The notes: a model not told the origin generated them from the sequence alone. DNA of 64,000 nt from Carex sylvatica (GCA_964058845.1 CAXKVR010000418.1:202501-266500); one strand, 5' to 3'; positions 12,571 to 24,655 are shown, counted from the stretch's first letter. Numbers and translations are program-made.

Positions 12571-13213
12571 AATGTAGTTGAATTACACAAAGAATTAAAG
12601 TCAAGTTTCATATAGTAGTAATACTATAGATAGATATAAAAATATCATAAAGGTATTACTGACTTGACAAAGATTAAATCACTACTTGTTATCTTATACC
12701 ACCAAAAAAATAGCTAGGTCTAACTATTTAAGAATATCATATAGTTGAATGCATCTACACAAAGTGAAAGTCAAGTTATAGTAGTAATATTATAGATAGA
12801 TATAAAAATATCATAAAGGTATTAATGACTTGACAAATATTAAACCACTAGTTTTTATCTTATACCACCAAAAAAGTAGCTAGGTCTAACTATTTAAGAA
12901 TATCATATAGTTGAATGCATCTACACAAAGTGAAAGTCAAGTTATAGTAGTAATATTATAGATAGATATAAAAATATCATAAAGGTATTAATGACTTGAC
13001 AAATATTAAACCACTAGTTTTTATCTTATACCACCAAAAAAGTAGCTAGGTCTAACTATTTAAGAATATCATATAGTTGAATGCATCTACACAAAGTGAA
13101 AGTCAAGTTTCATATAGTAATACTATAGATATATATAAAAATATCATAAAGGTATTAATGACTTGACAAAAGATTAAACCACTACTTACTTGTTATCTTA
13201 TACCACCAAAAAG
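12571..13213. repeat. 166-bp tandem array, about 3.9 units
   Basis: Units repeat at 12601, 12771, 12937 and 13103 (GTCAAGTT anchor). Each contains TATAAAAATATCATAAAGG, GACTTGACAAA, TATCTTATACCACC and CTAACTATTTAAGAATATC. The second and third are almost identical and the outer ones more diverged, as expected for unequal crossing-over. No coding frame runs through it. Confidence 0.9.
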
Positions 13214-13612
13214 TCGACCTTCTATAATTAGGCCAGATATCAAATTTGATGACTAATCATATATAGCATACACGTTGGTGAAAACCATAAAATAGATAAA
13301 AGAGACATGAGATCAATGCAGTAAAATCATAAACAACTAGCTAGCTAGCTAGTACTCATTCCATTAAATTTAGATGCCAAAAATATTGTTGATATATATC
13401 ATATGCAACTTGTTTGTGCAAATTACAAGTAGTGGTCTTCAAGTTTACAATTAAATTTTAAGAGGTGATAAAGGATTAACATTGTTGATATATATGGTAT
13501 TTTATCCGAGAATTCCAAGCTATTTTGAGATAATTAATTCCAAGCTTTGTTGCAAACTTTAACGTTTAGCAAGTGTGTGTGTGTGTACGTGTGTGTGTAT
13601 ATATATATATAT

Positions 13613-14019
13613 AGGAACCTGCTAGCATGCTATGCATAGCATAGAGGGCCTCTGTGCAACAGCACAATATTCGACTTTTCAAAATCCTAACGGTCGATCC
13701 GAACCGTTCATCTTGTTCTCCATATTAATATGTGTTTGGAGACCAAATTTTATATTTTTTGGATTTTTTTTACTATTTTTTTAGATTTATTGAAAATCGC
13801 TGTTTTCAGCAAATCTGGACCATAAAAAACAGCGATTTTCAATAAATCTAAAAAAATAGTAAAAAAATTTCAAAAAATGTAAAATTTGGTCTCCAAACAC
13901 ATATTAATATGGAGAACAAGATGAATGGTTCGGATCCACCGTTATAATTTTGAAAAGCCAAATATTGAGCCGTTGCACGGAGGCTCTCTATGCTATGCAT
14001 AGCATATTAGCATATTCTT
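13613..14019. mobile_element. Core-family foldback MITE, arm type GCTAGCATGCTATGC
   Basis: This is the reference copy for the family. The outer arms GCTAGCATGCTATGCATAGC and its inverse flank a conserved inner core: CGAACCGTTCATCTTGTTC, CATATTAATATG, TTTGGAGACCAAATTTTATA, then TTTTTTACTATTTTTTTAGA and ATTGAAAATCGCTGTTTT. The second half repeats the core in inverse order. The element sits in a (GT)n(TA)n tract. Confidence 0.85.
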
Positions 14020-14047
14020 AGATTAATTGAAAATGTATAGCCTCTTT

Positions 14048-14383
14048 TGTACATTGGACTATAAATCACCAGATTCAAAGTCCAAATAACTGATCCAAAC
14101 CGTTAATCTTGTTCTTCATATTAATACGTATTTGGAGACCAAATTTTATATTTTTTGGAATTTTTTTACAATTTCTTAGATTAATTGAAAATAGTTGTTT
14201 TTTATGGTCCAGATTTGTCTAAAAACAGCTATTTTCAATAAATCTAAAAAAATAGTAAAAAAATTTCAAAAAAAATATAAAATTTGGTCTCCAAATACGT
14301 ATTAATATGAAGAACAAGATTAACGGTTTGGATCAGTTATTTGGACTTTGAATCTGGTGATTTATAGTCCAATGTACAAAAAT
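14048..14383. mobile_element. Core-family foldback MITE, arm type GTACATTGGACTATAAATC
   Basis: The inner core is as in the copy at 13613, but the outer arms are TTGTACATTGGACTATAA and its inverse near 14375, followed by AGATTCAAAGTCCAAATAAC. The arms are unlike those of the adjacent copy only tens of bases away. Confidence 0.85.
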
Positions 14384-14439
14384 ATATATACATTGCAATG
14401 TACCATAGCTCATCTCTCTCTCTATATATATATTGCAAG

Positions 14440-14655
14440 GTAGAAAATCACTTGATCTAAAAAATTCTGCACCATTCAGATATTTGATTTTCTAACTATC
14501 TAAAAAAATTGTAAAATTTTTTCAAAAAAATATAAAATTTGGTCTCCAAACACATATTAATATGGAGAACAAGATGAACGGTTCGGATCGACCGTTAGGA
14601 TTTTAAAAACTCAAATATTGAGCCGTAGCACCGTAGACCTCTATGCAACCCATAT
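14440..14655. mobile_element. Core-family foldback MITE, left arm lost
   Basis: Only the loop (AAAATCACTTGAT) and right arm remain: GGTCTCCAAACACATATTAA, GAACGGTTCGGATCGACCG, then GAGCCGTAGCACCGTAGACC. Most similar at the outer arm to 13613 and 26945. Confidence 0.7.
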
Positions 14656-14666
14656 CACCCTAGCCT

Positions 14667-14669
<3 letters not shown>

Positions 14670-14754
<85 letters not shown>
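14670..14754. repeat. (CT)n(AT)n compound microsatellite
   Basis: A CT run is followed by an AT run that serves as the insertion site of the next MITE. Frames read through it are artefacts. Confidence 0.95.
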
Positions 14755-14757
<3 letters not shown>

Positions 14758-15163
14758 TAGAACTAGGGTGTTCTTAAGCTCACCAAAGTGTTTGGTGAGC
14801 TTAACTCCAAAACCCATCAAATCGATTTTAAATGACAAATCTGAACCGTTGGAACCCGCCTACCTTACGAGTGATGCGTCTACATGTGAAAATTTTAAAC
14901 ATTCGAATTAATTTAGTATAAAGTCAATCGGTCAAAATTAGAAGGTTAATAAATTAATTTTAGTGCATTCATTTTTTTAACGTTTTTTGACTGCTTGACT
15001 TTATATTAAATTAATTCGAATATTTAAAATTTTTACATGCACATCACTAGTAAGGTAGGCAGATTCCAACAGTTGGGATTTGTCATTTAAAACCGATTTG
15101 ATGGATTTTAGAGTTAAGCTCACCAAACACTTTGGTGAGCTTAAGAACACCTTAGTTCTACTC
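14755..15163. mobile_element. Foldback MITE (GAGTAGAACTAGGG type)
   Basis: 409 bp, with ends GAGTAGAACTAGGGTG and CACCTTAGTTCTACTC. The subterminal hairpin CTCACCAAAGTGTTTGGTGAG occurs at both ends. It lies in an AT tract, so the target duplication is not separable from the microsatellite. Closest relative is at 8463-8868. Confidence 0.88.
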
Positions 15164-15169
15164 ATATAT

Positions 15170-15475
15170 AAACAATCGATCCAAACCGTTCAACTTGATG
15201 GATATATTAAAATGTGCTTGCAGATCAAATTTTATATTTTTTGGAATATTTTTACTATTTATTAAGTATTTAACAAAATTGCTATATTCAGACCGTTGAA
15301 TTTTTGTACCCATTTAAATAAATAGTAAAAAAATTCCGAAAAATATAAAATTTGATCTGCAAGCACATTTTAACATATCCATTAAGTTGAACGGTTTGGA
15401 TCGACCGGTTGAACTTTGAAAATGGACGGTGTCATCCGACATCACCAAAAAACGTTGTCATCCGATCCCTCCTTT
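15170..15475. mobile_element. Core-family foldback MITE, arm type CGTTGTCATCCGATCCCTCC
   Basis: The left outer arm is missing; the neighbouring foldback at 14755-15163 ends where it should be. The core (GTGCTTGCAGATCAAATTTT and inverse) is intact. The right outer arm has two copies of a GTCATCCGA motif. Confidence 0.75.
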
Positions 15476-16762
15476 ATATATATATATAAAGTTGATCAGA
15501 TTGACCGAAAGCTCTAATTTCTTGGTATATATATGATATGCTCGTAATTAATTAAGCATTATAATCTATATTTGAATATTTATAATTTTATTTAGAGTGG
15601 TTGGTGAACCGATCAAATTATGAGTTCCTTGTTTATTAAAGGATTGTACTTGATGTCTTGATATATATTTTAATTTGTTTTTAATAAAGCATGCATTTCA
15701 TTAATTGGTTTTTTTCTTCTAATTGCCCTAGTTAATTAATACCTGTCCCTTACAGAATGATGCACGTGTCGTGCCATTAATATTTTTTAAAGTAATAAAG
15801 CGTAAAAATGGTTTTAAATGTGAACATGTATGGTGAAATTTAAATCAGATGGCATGGTATCATATTTCCTCCGAGGTCGAGTATATACAAGCAATGTCAT
15901 ATATGATTAGGTATAAGTCAATAACTTAAGCAAGACAGATAAGCAAATTAAGTCTAAATCACCATATGGACCTAAAGTCCAAGCAAAATATTTTATTCTA
16001 GTAATATATATATATATATATATATATACCGGTATATTTGACTGTGCATGCATCAAATAGAATTATGGGTCTGTAGGAAGGTGTGTGGAACCGACGAACA
16101 ATGCAATTAAATTTGAGCAGGACTCTAATTAAGAATTTGATGCCAAGTCCACAAACCGGGTCAAATTTTGATCTTACCGGTTCAGAAATTAAAATAGTTA
16201 ATTAACTGGTGATAGCAATATTTAATGTTTTCCTTTGTTTTCACTTAGCAGTAGCAGCTTTCTCTCTCGAATTCCTGTACGCATGCAGTCATAACAGTCT
16301 TCTTCCTCTATTCCTTACAATTCAAATACTGAGCAAGTACGTCGTTGCAAATTTTCTTGCTTTTACAATTTAAAACACAAGTCCATTTCGCACGTGTACA
16401 TATAAATATATATAGTTTGGTGTTCACCCTCTCCGTTTATAAAGGAAACTGGAGCTGTTCGTTAATTAAAATTGCTTTGAAAATTGTTGAATTACACAGC
16501 AAACTTATGAACTTATTTTTGAATCAATATACCCGTTAGCGGCAATTACCACCAATCTTTTGAAAAAAAAAAGAAACTACATATTTAATTAATAACACAA
16601 TTTAGTTAAGACATTGTTGTCTGTATGAAAAGTGGTAGTTTCGAAACTCAGTGCATAGTATTGGAATATATAATTTGAAGATTTTTAATTAGCTCATGCT
16701 TAATAATTATGTTTGTCAAAAATAAACTATTAATTGCTTAATTGACTAAATAGATATAGATA
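15476..16762. other. AT-rich spacer, no gene seen
   Basis: Contains (TA)n at about 16003-16027. One frame at 16345-16539 has no recognisable domain and no gene context. Confidence 0.45.
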
Positions 16763-16771
16763 CTAAAATAA

Positions 16772-17095
16772 GAGTGAGTGCGTCTATGGTGCATAGCACC
16801 GATTGGTCTGTATTACGAATTAATATATTCATTTTCAAAATTTTAATGGTCTATCCGAACTATTCAACATGATTCCCATATGAATATTACTTGTAAATCC
16901 AATTTTATATTTTGTATTTTTACTATTTTTTAATATAGGAAGAAAATCATTGTTTTTGAATAATCCAGATCAAGTGATTTTTTATATGGAGATCATGTTC
17001 AATATTTGAATAGATTTTTAGAATTTAAAAAATAAAAATATTGCTCTGTATTATATATGAACCACTCCGTACTATACAGTACCATAGACTCACTC
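16772..17095. mobile_element. Core-family foldback MITE, arm type GAGTGAGTGCGTCTATGG, 9-bp target duplication
   Basis: The ends GAGTGAGTGCGTCTATGG and CCATAGACTCACTC are inverse. CTAAAATAA flanks both sides (16763-16771 and 17096-17104), a perfect 9-bp duplication that fixes the true termini. The core is more diverged than in other copies, so this is probably an old insertion. Confidence 0.85.
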
Positions 17096-17170
17096 CTAAA
17101 ATAATATTTTTTCACAAATAACAGAACACACCGTCAGTATTTCATTAATTCTCCTCATGATCTGTGAGCA

Positions 17171-17181
17171 TACACACACAG

Positions 17182-17214
<33 letters not shown>
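17171..17214. repeat. (CA)n microsatellite
   Basis: CA dinucleotides with one GCC interruption. Reading frames on both strands across it are artefacts. Confidence 0.95.
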
Positions 17215-17217
<3 letters not shown>

Positions 17218-18627
17218 TTCATTAATAAATCTATGGATTTCTCCATTTTTACCGAAATGGAGAGCACTTCTACCAACTTTGGCTGCTTTGTCGTTTTGTC
17301 TTCCTTGCATAAATTGTTACTTTCATACATGTATTTGCTATATTAATAAAGATCAAACCGGGGGAGTTAACAACTAATTTTCCTTGATATTTCTTTTATG
17401 GGTTTGTTTTCTTTTCTAACTTTTCATAGGAATATATATATATAAGTCTAGTATATTCCTCATCCGTATGTAAATGGAATATTATATAAATGTCATGTAC
17501 CGATGTACGTAAGCAAAGCTACATATATGACTTGTGTGTTATGAAAAAAAAAAATATATATGCAGCCTTAGAGATTCAAGTCAACACTGCACTACTGACC
17601 AAGACCAAGGAAATTAATTTGTTTGGTGGCGACTAGACGACTAATTATTCAACTAGTGATTAATTTTTCCAAAGTGATCGCCTGACTTCTGACAACCAAA
17701 AAAGATATTTTATTTCATAAGCAGGAATTGCAAATGTATATATAGTATATATTCATTTTGCATTTCTTGCGAGACTGGTAAATTTTTTTAACTTTATTTA
17801 AGAAGAATTAAGAGAGATCGTTATTTTCTACAAATATTAATTTTAGAAGACTATATCTCTATCTTTATATATATATATAAAATGATGCACTGATAAGTAA
17901 TTTTATCTTCAAATGATAATATATATATATACCTACGTCCAACTTTCTTTCTTTTTTCTTTTTTTTTTTACAATGATCATATTATGAAATTTGGGTTTGT
18001 TTTTATTCATCTTTTGTTATAGCTTATATACTACACAGAAGATTTAAGAGTTATTAATTATCATTGAATTCGATACTTAAACTAAGTAAATTATTCTGTC
18101 TATTCGCTGTATGATGTATACAGAAATGAATGCTAATTATTTCTTGAAAGGATAAAATAATTTAATATTTTTGGCCTTCACCAATATATTTTCACAATAA
18201 AACCATCCAGCTAGCTTTATGAATAACACCTAGTATAATTTATATTTTTAAATTCTAATTAGAATAAAAAAAAAAATAACCAAACGATCAAATTTTACCT
18301 GCTAGGTGTGAATCCGCATAATTAATTAGACTTCAAGCTGTTCAACACCTAAACATGTGTTTCTATTTCTTGCAGCATTTTTTTTGTAATAAATTGACTA
18401 GACATGAGGCAGCAAATTTTTTGTAATAACTTGACTAGACATGAGGGTCTAAGTTTGAATAAGAGGTCATAGTTGATATGTAAATTAATTATTACTAACT
18501 TCAACCTGAAGCAGTTGTTAATTAACCTGCTTATTAGCTAGGTCAAGCATTTTGATAGAGACGATTTACAATCTTTAAAATTATGTCCTACATGTATTTA
18601 ATGCCAAATCAGCTGTCTTGGTTCTTT
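17215..18627. other. AT-rich spacer, no gene seen
   Basis: A short direct repeat (TTTTTTGTAATAA...TTGACTAGACATGAGG, near 18380-18450) is the only structure noted. Confidence 0.45.
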
Positions 18628-19679
18628 GATTAGTAACAGTAATTCTAATTATATATGGCTTCATATTTCATAAGCAGAATAGTAAACTGTATGTGTTGTA
18701 CTGATACGTCATTTATTAGTTAATTAAGTATACGGGGTGGCGACTCGTAGGATTAATTAGTTGCCCGCGCTGAGGTCACATCAGATCGATTGAGGTTGAC
18801 ATGTATATATATACAAAATGACTGAACCTACTTCAGTACAAAAATTGTGCTTAAAAATGCTTCACTAGGACCAAACCTATATGATAGGCTATTAACTGAG
18901 AATGTCTAGGATTGTTCTTCATTAAATTTCTGACCTAATTAACAGGCAAAATAGTTTGTTTTTTTTCATAATTATGATATATATATTATTTTTATTGCAT
19001 GCCAGTAAAACCAGATTGTTATGTATACATTATATTTATTGATAGTACAAATTGGAAACTACATATACTTAGGATTCTTAGGGTGTGAAGAGGCCATGAA
19101 AAAGATTATCCAGCATTTTTAATGAAGATGCAATATATCTGAAATGGTATCTAGTAAAAAAAAAAAAAGCATCATTGATCAGGTTTGCAATAATTAATGC
19201 CATCAAATTTAATAACAATGTCCATACAACGAGAACAACTAATGTAGTAACTATTCACTATATTTTAGTATCAATAATATGATTGTATAACCTTGTCCAT
19301 GAAGAAAATATTAACTTAGGGATCGATGCATTACTAATAATTATTACTTACAGAATATACAATATTTCTAGAAGTATATACAGTATAATTTTAATGGTTT
19401 CCTTTATTATTGGTACATTTCTCATTCTATAAAGTCAGGAGAAAGTACTACAAATGCCAATAGAAACCTTCACCAATTATGTAAAATAAATATACCATTT
19501 ACTTTGTTTTGACATGTAATATATAAATTTGATGGCATCCTTGATTGATACATTTTGTTAATGTTATAGAAAGTCAGTAGAAATGATTATATCAGTCAAT
19601 ATATAACAACCATGATAGGTTACTCAAACTAAATTATGGTAAAAAATTAAGTATTTCTTGTTGCGTATAGAATATTCAG

Positions 19680-19685
<6 letters not shown>
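18628..19685. repeat. Tandem duplication, copy 1, block A
   Basis: Collinear and highly similar to 30256-31510: shared landmarks are GGGGTGGCGACTCGTAG, TGCCCGCGCTGAG, GACTGAACCTACTTCAG, GTGAAGAGGCCATGAAAA and GTTGCGTATAGAATATTCAG. No coding frame is conserved. It stops at an AT run where foreign DNA begins. Its continuation, block B, resumes at 28582. Confidence 0.9.
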
Positions 19686-19738
<53 letters not shown>

Positions 19739-19908
19739 TTACGTTACAAAAATTTTACAATTAATTTTCAAGTGATTTAAAAGCAAGAATCAAAAATTGT
19801 GCTAATAAAATAAAAGTTTAAACCTTAAATAAGATTTTTCTAGATAAGTAAATCAAGTGTGAATTGAAACCGTGTCAAAAATATGAATTTCTGAAACCTT
19901 ATAGGCTC

Positions 19909-20290
19909 AGTGCGTCCGCACTGGTGGTGAGTGCGGATGGATGATCCGCACTGACTCCAACTATTTTTCCAAAATTTGACTAAGTCCTGAGTGCGGGTGT
20001 CTTGACTCGCACTGAATTTAAAAGCGATTAGGCTCGGACTTTTCTTGATTTGGTGCCGTTTTGATGAAAATTTGACTAAGTACTGAGTGCGTCCACACTC
20101 ATGAATTTTCTGTGATTTTCTGAAATCCTAATATCTGTTCAAGTGATGAGTGCGGGTGACTGACTCGCACTGAAAATGAGTGCATCCGTACTGGAGTATT
20201 TCCTGTATTTTATGAGCTTTTTTTATTCTGTCAAGTGATGAGTGCGGATGGCCGATCCGCACTGAAAACGAGTGCGTCCGGACTCAGAGA
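19909..20290 (+). repeat. GC-rich palindrome array in LTR U3
   Basis: At least seven palindromes lie about 170-550 bp inside the LTR. Examples are CAGTGCGTCCGCACTGG (19909), GAGTGCGGATGGATGATCC with its inverse (19928), GTGCGGGTGACTGACTCGCAC near 20140 as an imperfect form, and GTGCGGATGGCCGATCCGCA (20240). Confidence 0.8.
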
Positions 20291-21195
20291 GATTTTTAAC
20301 CAAAACTCAGATTTCCTTTCTTTTCCTTTCTCTCTTTCTCCTCCGTCCCTTTCCCCTCTGTGTGTGTCTTCTGCCAAAAGAAGAAGAAAAAGAAGGAGAG
20401 AGCTCCCTCCCCCTCTCAAACCGCCTAAAGTCCCGAGAAATCGAAGGTAGAAGCGAGAAATTGGCCGTAGATCTCTCCTAGCCCTTCTGTTCAGTATTTA
20501 TTTCTTTTATTTTTTCTCTCGAAACCTCGGATTCTCTCAATTGTTCAGGTTTTTATTTTAACCCCGAGATTTGTATTTGAAATTCTTGTAGACTAGTCCT
20601 TTGAGCTTCCTTGTTAGTGATTTGTCGATTCTTCTCTCGATTTCGTCTCAATTTTGGGATTTCCAATTTTAGGGTTTTGGTACCAAATCTAAAATTTGAA
20701 AATGTGGTTGATTGATTAGGCTAACCCGACCAAATAGACTTGTAATTGATAGGGTTACCTTTTGATTTCGAAATGCTAGCATGTGTATTGGTTAATTCGA
20801 ATTTCGACCAAATCAGGGTTTAACCAATCGATAAATTGAATTGTTACAAGAACCAAGCTAATGAACTAGTAAATGAATTGTTACAAAATTGAGGTGGTAT
20901 ATGGTTTAGAGGACCTAATTGCAAAGTGCGTGATGGTTAAGAGGTGTTAAGTAAGGAAACCGATAAAAAAGGGTATACGAATTCGGTTAAGAAAACAGAA
21001 AATAACTTGTGTCACCCAATTGAACCTCCCTGATAAGCATAAATTATATACACATTTGATCTAGATTTTATTATGAAATAACACCAATTATCTTGTATTT
21101 ATAATATAAAGTGATTAAAATACACCTAGAATCAAGTTATTGCAGTTATTTGGCTTTTCTATGCAGGAAATAATGCAAAATAGCAAAAATACCCC

Positions 21196-21490
21196 CCAGT
21201 GCGGATCAACCACCCGCACTGCGGATCAATCCAGCCGCACTCGCGGCGCAGAGGAAAAGTCCGAGCCTAGTGCGGACGCACTGAGGCCAGTGCGAATGAG
21301 CCCATCCGCATTCAGTTTTTAGCCAAAATTCAGCAACTTCAGAAGAGCAGATTCCACCCGCACTGCGGGTCATCCATCCGCAGTGGCACCCGCATCCAGA
21401 GAAATTCGCAGAAGTTAAAAAAGGAAACTTGTCCCAGTGCGGGTGAAGCCACCCGCAGTGCGGGTCATCCATCCGCACTGGACCCGCAGA
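21196..21490 (+). repeat. GC-rich palindrome array in nested LTR U3
   Basis: CAGTGCGGATCAACC/CACCCGCACTG, TAGTGCGGACGCACTGAG and GTGCGGGTCATCCATCCGCA-type units start about 165 bp inside this LTR. They are the same motifs as in the unrelated LTR that surrounds it. Strong GC content gives a spurious frame on the minus strand (21206-21478). Confidence 0.8.
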
Positions 21491-21647
21491 AAACCAATAA
21501 CTGCCCGGTTTGACAGTTTTTCTATTTTTGGCGCTTTATGGACGCGTTTTTACTACCAGAAATACACATACTTGCCAGGAAAGTAATGTAAAAGAGAGCA
21601 CCCACTAACCCCACCTTCTAGCCTCTAAATCGGGCATAATCCTTGGC

Positions 21648-21655
21648 TATAAAAG
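21648..21655 (+). promoter_or_regulatory. Likely LTR TATA box
   Basis: TATAAAAG in the context GGCTATAAAAGAGAGAG, followed by a CT/CA-rich leader. It is the expected U3/R boundary signal of the nested LTR, about 620 bp from its start. Confidence 0.6.
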
Positions 21656-23851
21656 AGAGAGTCCTTTCCCATTCAAGAATCATCACACCAACACATCAAC
21701 CAACACACCATCATTCTCTCTCTTCACACACACTTAGCGATAAATTCTGGAGTAAGGAAAGCTTTCAAGGAAGGAGAAGAAGGTTCAAGCAAGAAGAAGG
21801 CAAGATTGAGGTTCTTGATTCAATAAAGGGTGTAATCATTTCTTTTATTTCATTTCTTCTTACTTTGCCAATTTTTGTAATGGATCTCTCCAAGAGTGAG
21901 TAGTTCTCTCTCTAGGGGTTTAGGTCATCATGCATGAACTTGTTTAATTCTATTTTATTTGGTCATTTGCTTTTATTATGATTGTTATATGGGATTTGAT
22001 TGTTAATTTCTGTGATTTAATAATTTGTGTTAATTACATAGTTAGTACTTGAATTGTAGTATCCCGTTTTAGTTTCAAAAGAACTAAAATTGACTGTGAT
22101 CAATAGGATAGTACCAAATTATGAATGCAAATATCCTAGGTTTAGATTAAGATTCTAACCAATTTAATCTAAGCCGGAACTATAGAAATTAAGATTAGGG
22201 ACTTGGTGAAGGACCTAACCGTGAAGTCAAACCCTAATTAGGACATCTCAAATCAAGTCGGATATTGGTATCATGGACTTTATTGAGAAGTACCAATACT
22301 CGAGGAGATGAGAGACTAACAAGAGCTTATGGTCTAGGTAGCTAGGGTGAAGGACCTAATCGTGAAGTCCGAATTACCTAGACACGTTATCAATTCACGA
22401 AAATGACCCTTAATAACATATTAGGTTAGAAACCTCGTCAAATCATACATGAATTCAAGCAAATACCGAATAGATAGAATTAGCAAGGGATTGTAGACCA
22501 AAAGACCCCTAGATCTTCTCAACTTGAAAGCAAACCAATCTTTACTTTCTTTATTTTATTTACATCTATTGTTTACTATTCCTTATTCTCGGGTATTGAA
22601 CCCAACCTTTAGGATTACTTAAACAAACCCCCCCTTATTCTATTTTATTACACTTTACTTTATTATTATTTTCTGAAATTAATTGTTTAGAGTTTAAAAC
22701 TAAGTATTTTTCATACTCTCTGTGGATCGATACCTAAAATACTACTTTGATATAATTGTGCACTTGCAATTTGACTCAAAAGTGTTTAAGGTTTAAAAGG
22801 TACATCTTATTGTACTGAAACTTTTTAGCGTACCCTTAACACGCATCACTCCCGACCATTGAACCAAGCCTAAACCAAATGAATACGTGTAATATAGGTG
22901 TAGGCTCGGTCGAGCAAGACTTTGCGGAGCAATTCGAGACGCCTGATCCATAACTTCGCAGTACGCTCGTCGTAATCAGGTGCGGGGTTCTTGGACTTGT
23001 TTGATGTTTTATTTTCAGAAATTAAATTATTTCTCGATTGTCATGTTGAATGCTTGATTGTTCCATAATTTTTGGAATTCATGTGGTATGTTTGATCGTT
23101 GCATAATTGGAAAGGTGTGAGTTTATTTGCATAACCCAATCAAATTAGAACCGAATTCTTGTGATATAGTTGATTTGCATATTCGTCTGGTTGCCGAATT
23201 GAATTATTATTTTGTGATTTGATTATGGTTGAAAGTCACCACAAATTGTCGATTGTAAAAATTATTGTGAATGAATTGGTGAAGTTGAGCTGTATAACTG
23301 ACTTTAACCCTGTGAATAAAATTGCAAAGTTGAGCTGTATAGCTGACTTTGATCCCAGGGTCCTTCTGGCGCATTAGGTGAATGGCCCTCATGTTTTTTC
23401 AGTACCGGTTGGGACGAAGGGTGGGTGACTTTATATATATACATATATTTATATATTGATTGTGATAGTGATTGTGATTGTGATTGTGATTGTGGGTGAC
23501 TCGTGTGTAACGTCTGTGACTCGGGAGTATTATCCTACGTGATAATGCATTTGGAAGGTCAATTAAATGTTACGATATTTCGAATGATTTCAAACCAGAC
23601 TTTAGAAAATGGTTAAGCCAAAGCACTGCAGATGGGTATCAGATAAAGGGTCCAGCTAGGTGGAACATCTGTAGGTGTCAGTAACCCTACAGACGAGGGT
23701 CAGATAAAAGGGTCCAGCTCCGTGGAACATCTGTAGGTGCTACTATGCTTATTAAAATGAGTTAAGCCTGTAATGTCCTCGTTTGAACTTCATCTTGGAA
23801 ATTCCATTAGCTATATTTCATTTGATTATCTGTTGTCAAGCATATGCATTC

Positions 23852-23884
<33 letters not shown>

Positions 23885-24384
23885 GTAGAATTGTGAATGT
23901 GATTTTGTATGAATTTTATTTTGTGAAAATAGAGTCTGATTTCAAGTCCAATAACCTGATAGTGGCAAATTCGCATTGAGAATGAAATTCTCACCCCCAC
24001 CCTTTGGATTCTTTTACAGGTTTTGTTGCGACTGGGTTTAGGGAGGCACGCTAGTAGTAGGCCCCCGGTATTTTTCACTTTTACCTTAGTCGTTATTTTG
24101 TTATTTGACTAGAGATGTGTATATTTATATATATATATATATTGATTTTGTTGTGTAGCTCTCTATGTCATACCTGATGGTTGGTATCCGTATGAGATAC
24201 CTTTGATACGTTATACTTTTACCAGTCTCGTGTACTTGGATTATTATATATGACTTGTTTTATATATTTTTGTTGTGTATTTCTGAGTGTATGTTGAACT
24301 GCCTTGTAAGCATACACGGATTTGTATGTTTACGGCGAGGGACTATTGTGACCCGTGATCGCGGGGTGTGCCAGTTTTCTTTGG

Positions 24385-24396
24385 TGGTATCAGAGC
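24385..24396 (+). other. Primer binding site, initiator-Met tRNA type
   Basis: TGGTATCAGAGC matches the usual plant Ty1/Ty3 primer site complementary to the 3' end of initiator methionine tRNA. It lies 11 bases after the LTR end, further than usual. Confidence 0.8.
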
Positions 24397-24655
24397 CATG
24401 TTTTAAGCCCTAACCAGACTGATATGATACGTGAGTGAGATACGTTATAGTTGGGTCGTCATGACTAATGGCTTATCTATTATAGTAATAAGTAAATACA
24501 AACTTAATAAAATGTTTCTTGTATTCAACAATATTGAAGGACGTCGAGATAGGGGATGACCTCGAACGAGAGCTCGTGATCCTACTTAGGATTTACCTAT
24601 CGAACCAGCCGCTAGTAGAGCTGAGACCAGACCTGCGGGGCCTAAGGTTCCAAGA
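24397..24655 (+). pseudogene. 5' leader and start of a gag-like remnant
   Basis: This is the region between the primer site and an abrupt junction with a MITE arm at 24656. Around 24537-24655 one frame gives basic, proline-rich text (GRxRxR-like, then PIEPAASRAETRPAGP), resembling the N-terminus of Ty3-type plant gag. It has at least two stops and no clear start codon. Protease, reverse transcriptase and integrase are all absent, so nothing functional remains. Confidence 0.6.

Larger units (their letters stand above)
21031..22848 (+). mobile_element. Nested solo LTR (1818 bp), Athila/Tat-like, 5-bp target duplication
   Basis: It begins TGATAAGCAT and ends ACGCATCA. CTCCC lies immediately outside both ends (21026-21030 and 22849-22853). 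The tail region (CTCTGTGGATCGATACCTA, then CTTTTTAGCGTACCCTTA) is like that of Athila/Tat-type Ty3 LTRs, an assignment made from memory. It splits the older LTR at 19738-24373, so it is younger. It contains a GC palindrome array (21196-21490), a TATA box (21648) and then a CT/CA-rich leader. No internal region is present. Confidence 0.88.
19738..24373 (+). mobile_element. Ty3-type LTR, second copy, interrupted by a nested solo LTR
   Basis: Same family as 3846-6476 but in plus orientation: GTTACGTTAC...AATTTTCAAGTG at the start and GATCGCGGGGTGTG near the end. Without the nested insert it is about 2.8 kb, close to the 2.63 kb of the first copy. It is followed after a few bases by a primer binding site (24385) and gag leader, so it was a 5' LTR. 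No matching 3' LTR is in the window. The first base of the expected TG is altered and the terminal CA context is GCCA rather than GACA, so it is decayed. Confidence 0.88.

Noticed and set aside
12571..13213. Regular repeats considered as a CRISPR array
   Set aside because: Units repeat over their whole 166 bp with no unique spacers, and the window is plant nuclear DNA.
14618..14911. 97-residue frame through CT and TA microsatellites
   Set aside because: Begins in one MITE, crosses a microsatellite and ends in another MITE; no biological unit.
21206..21478. 90-residue GC-rich minus-strand frame
   Set aside because: Lies over the GC palindrome array of an LTR U3. No domain, and the same motif in other LTRs is not kept in frame.
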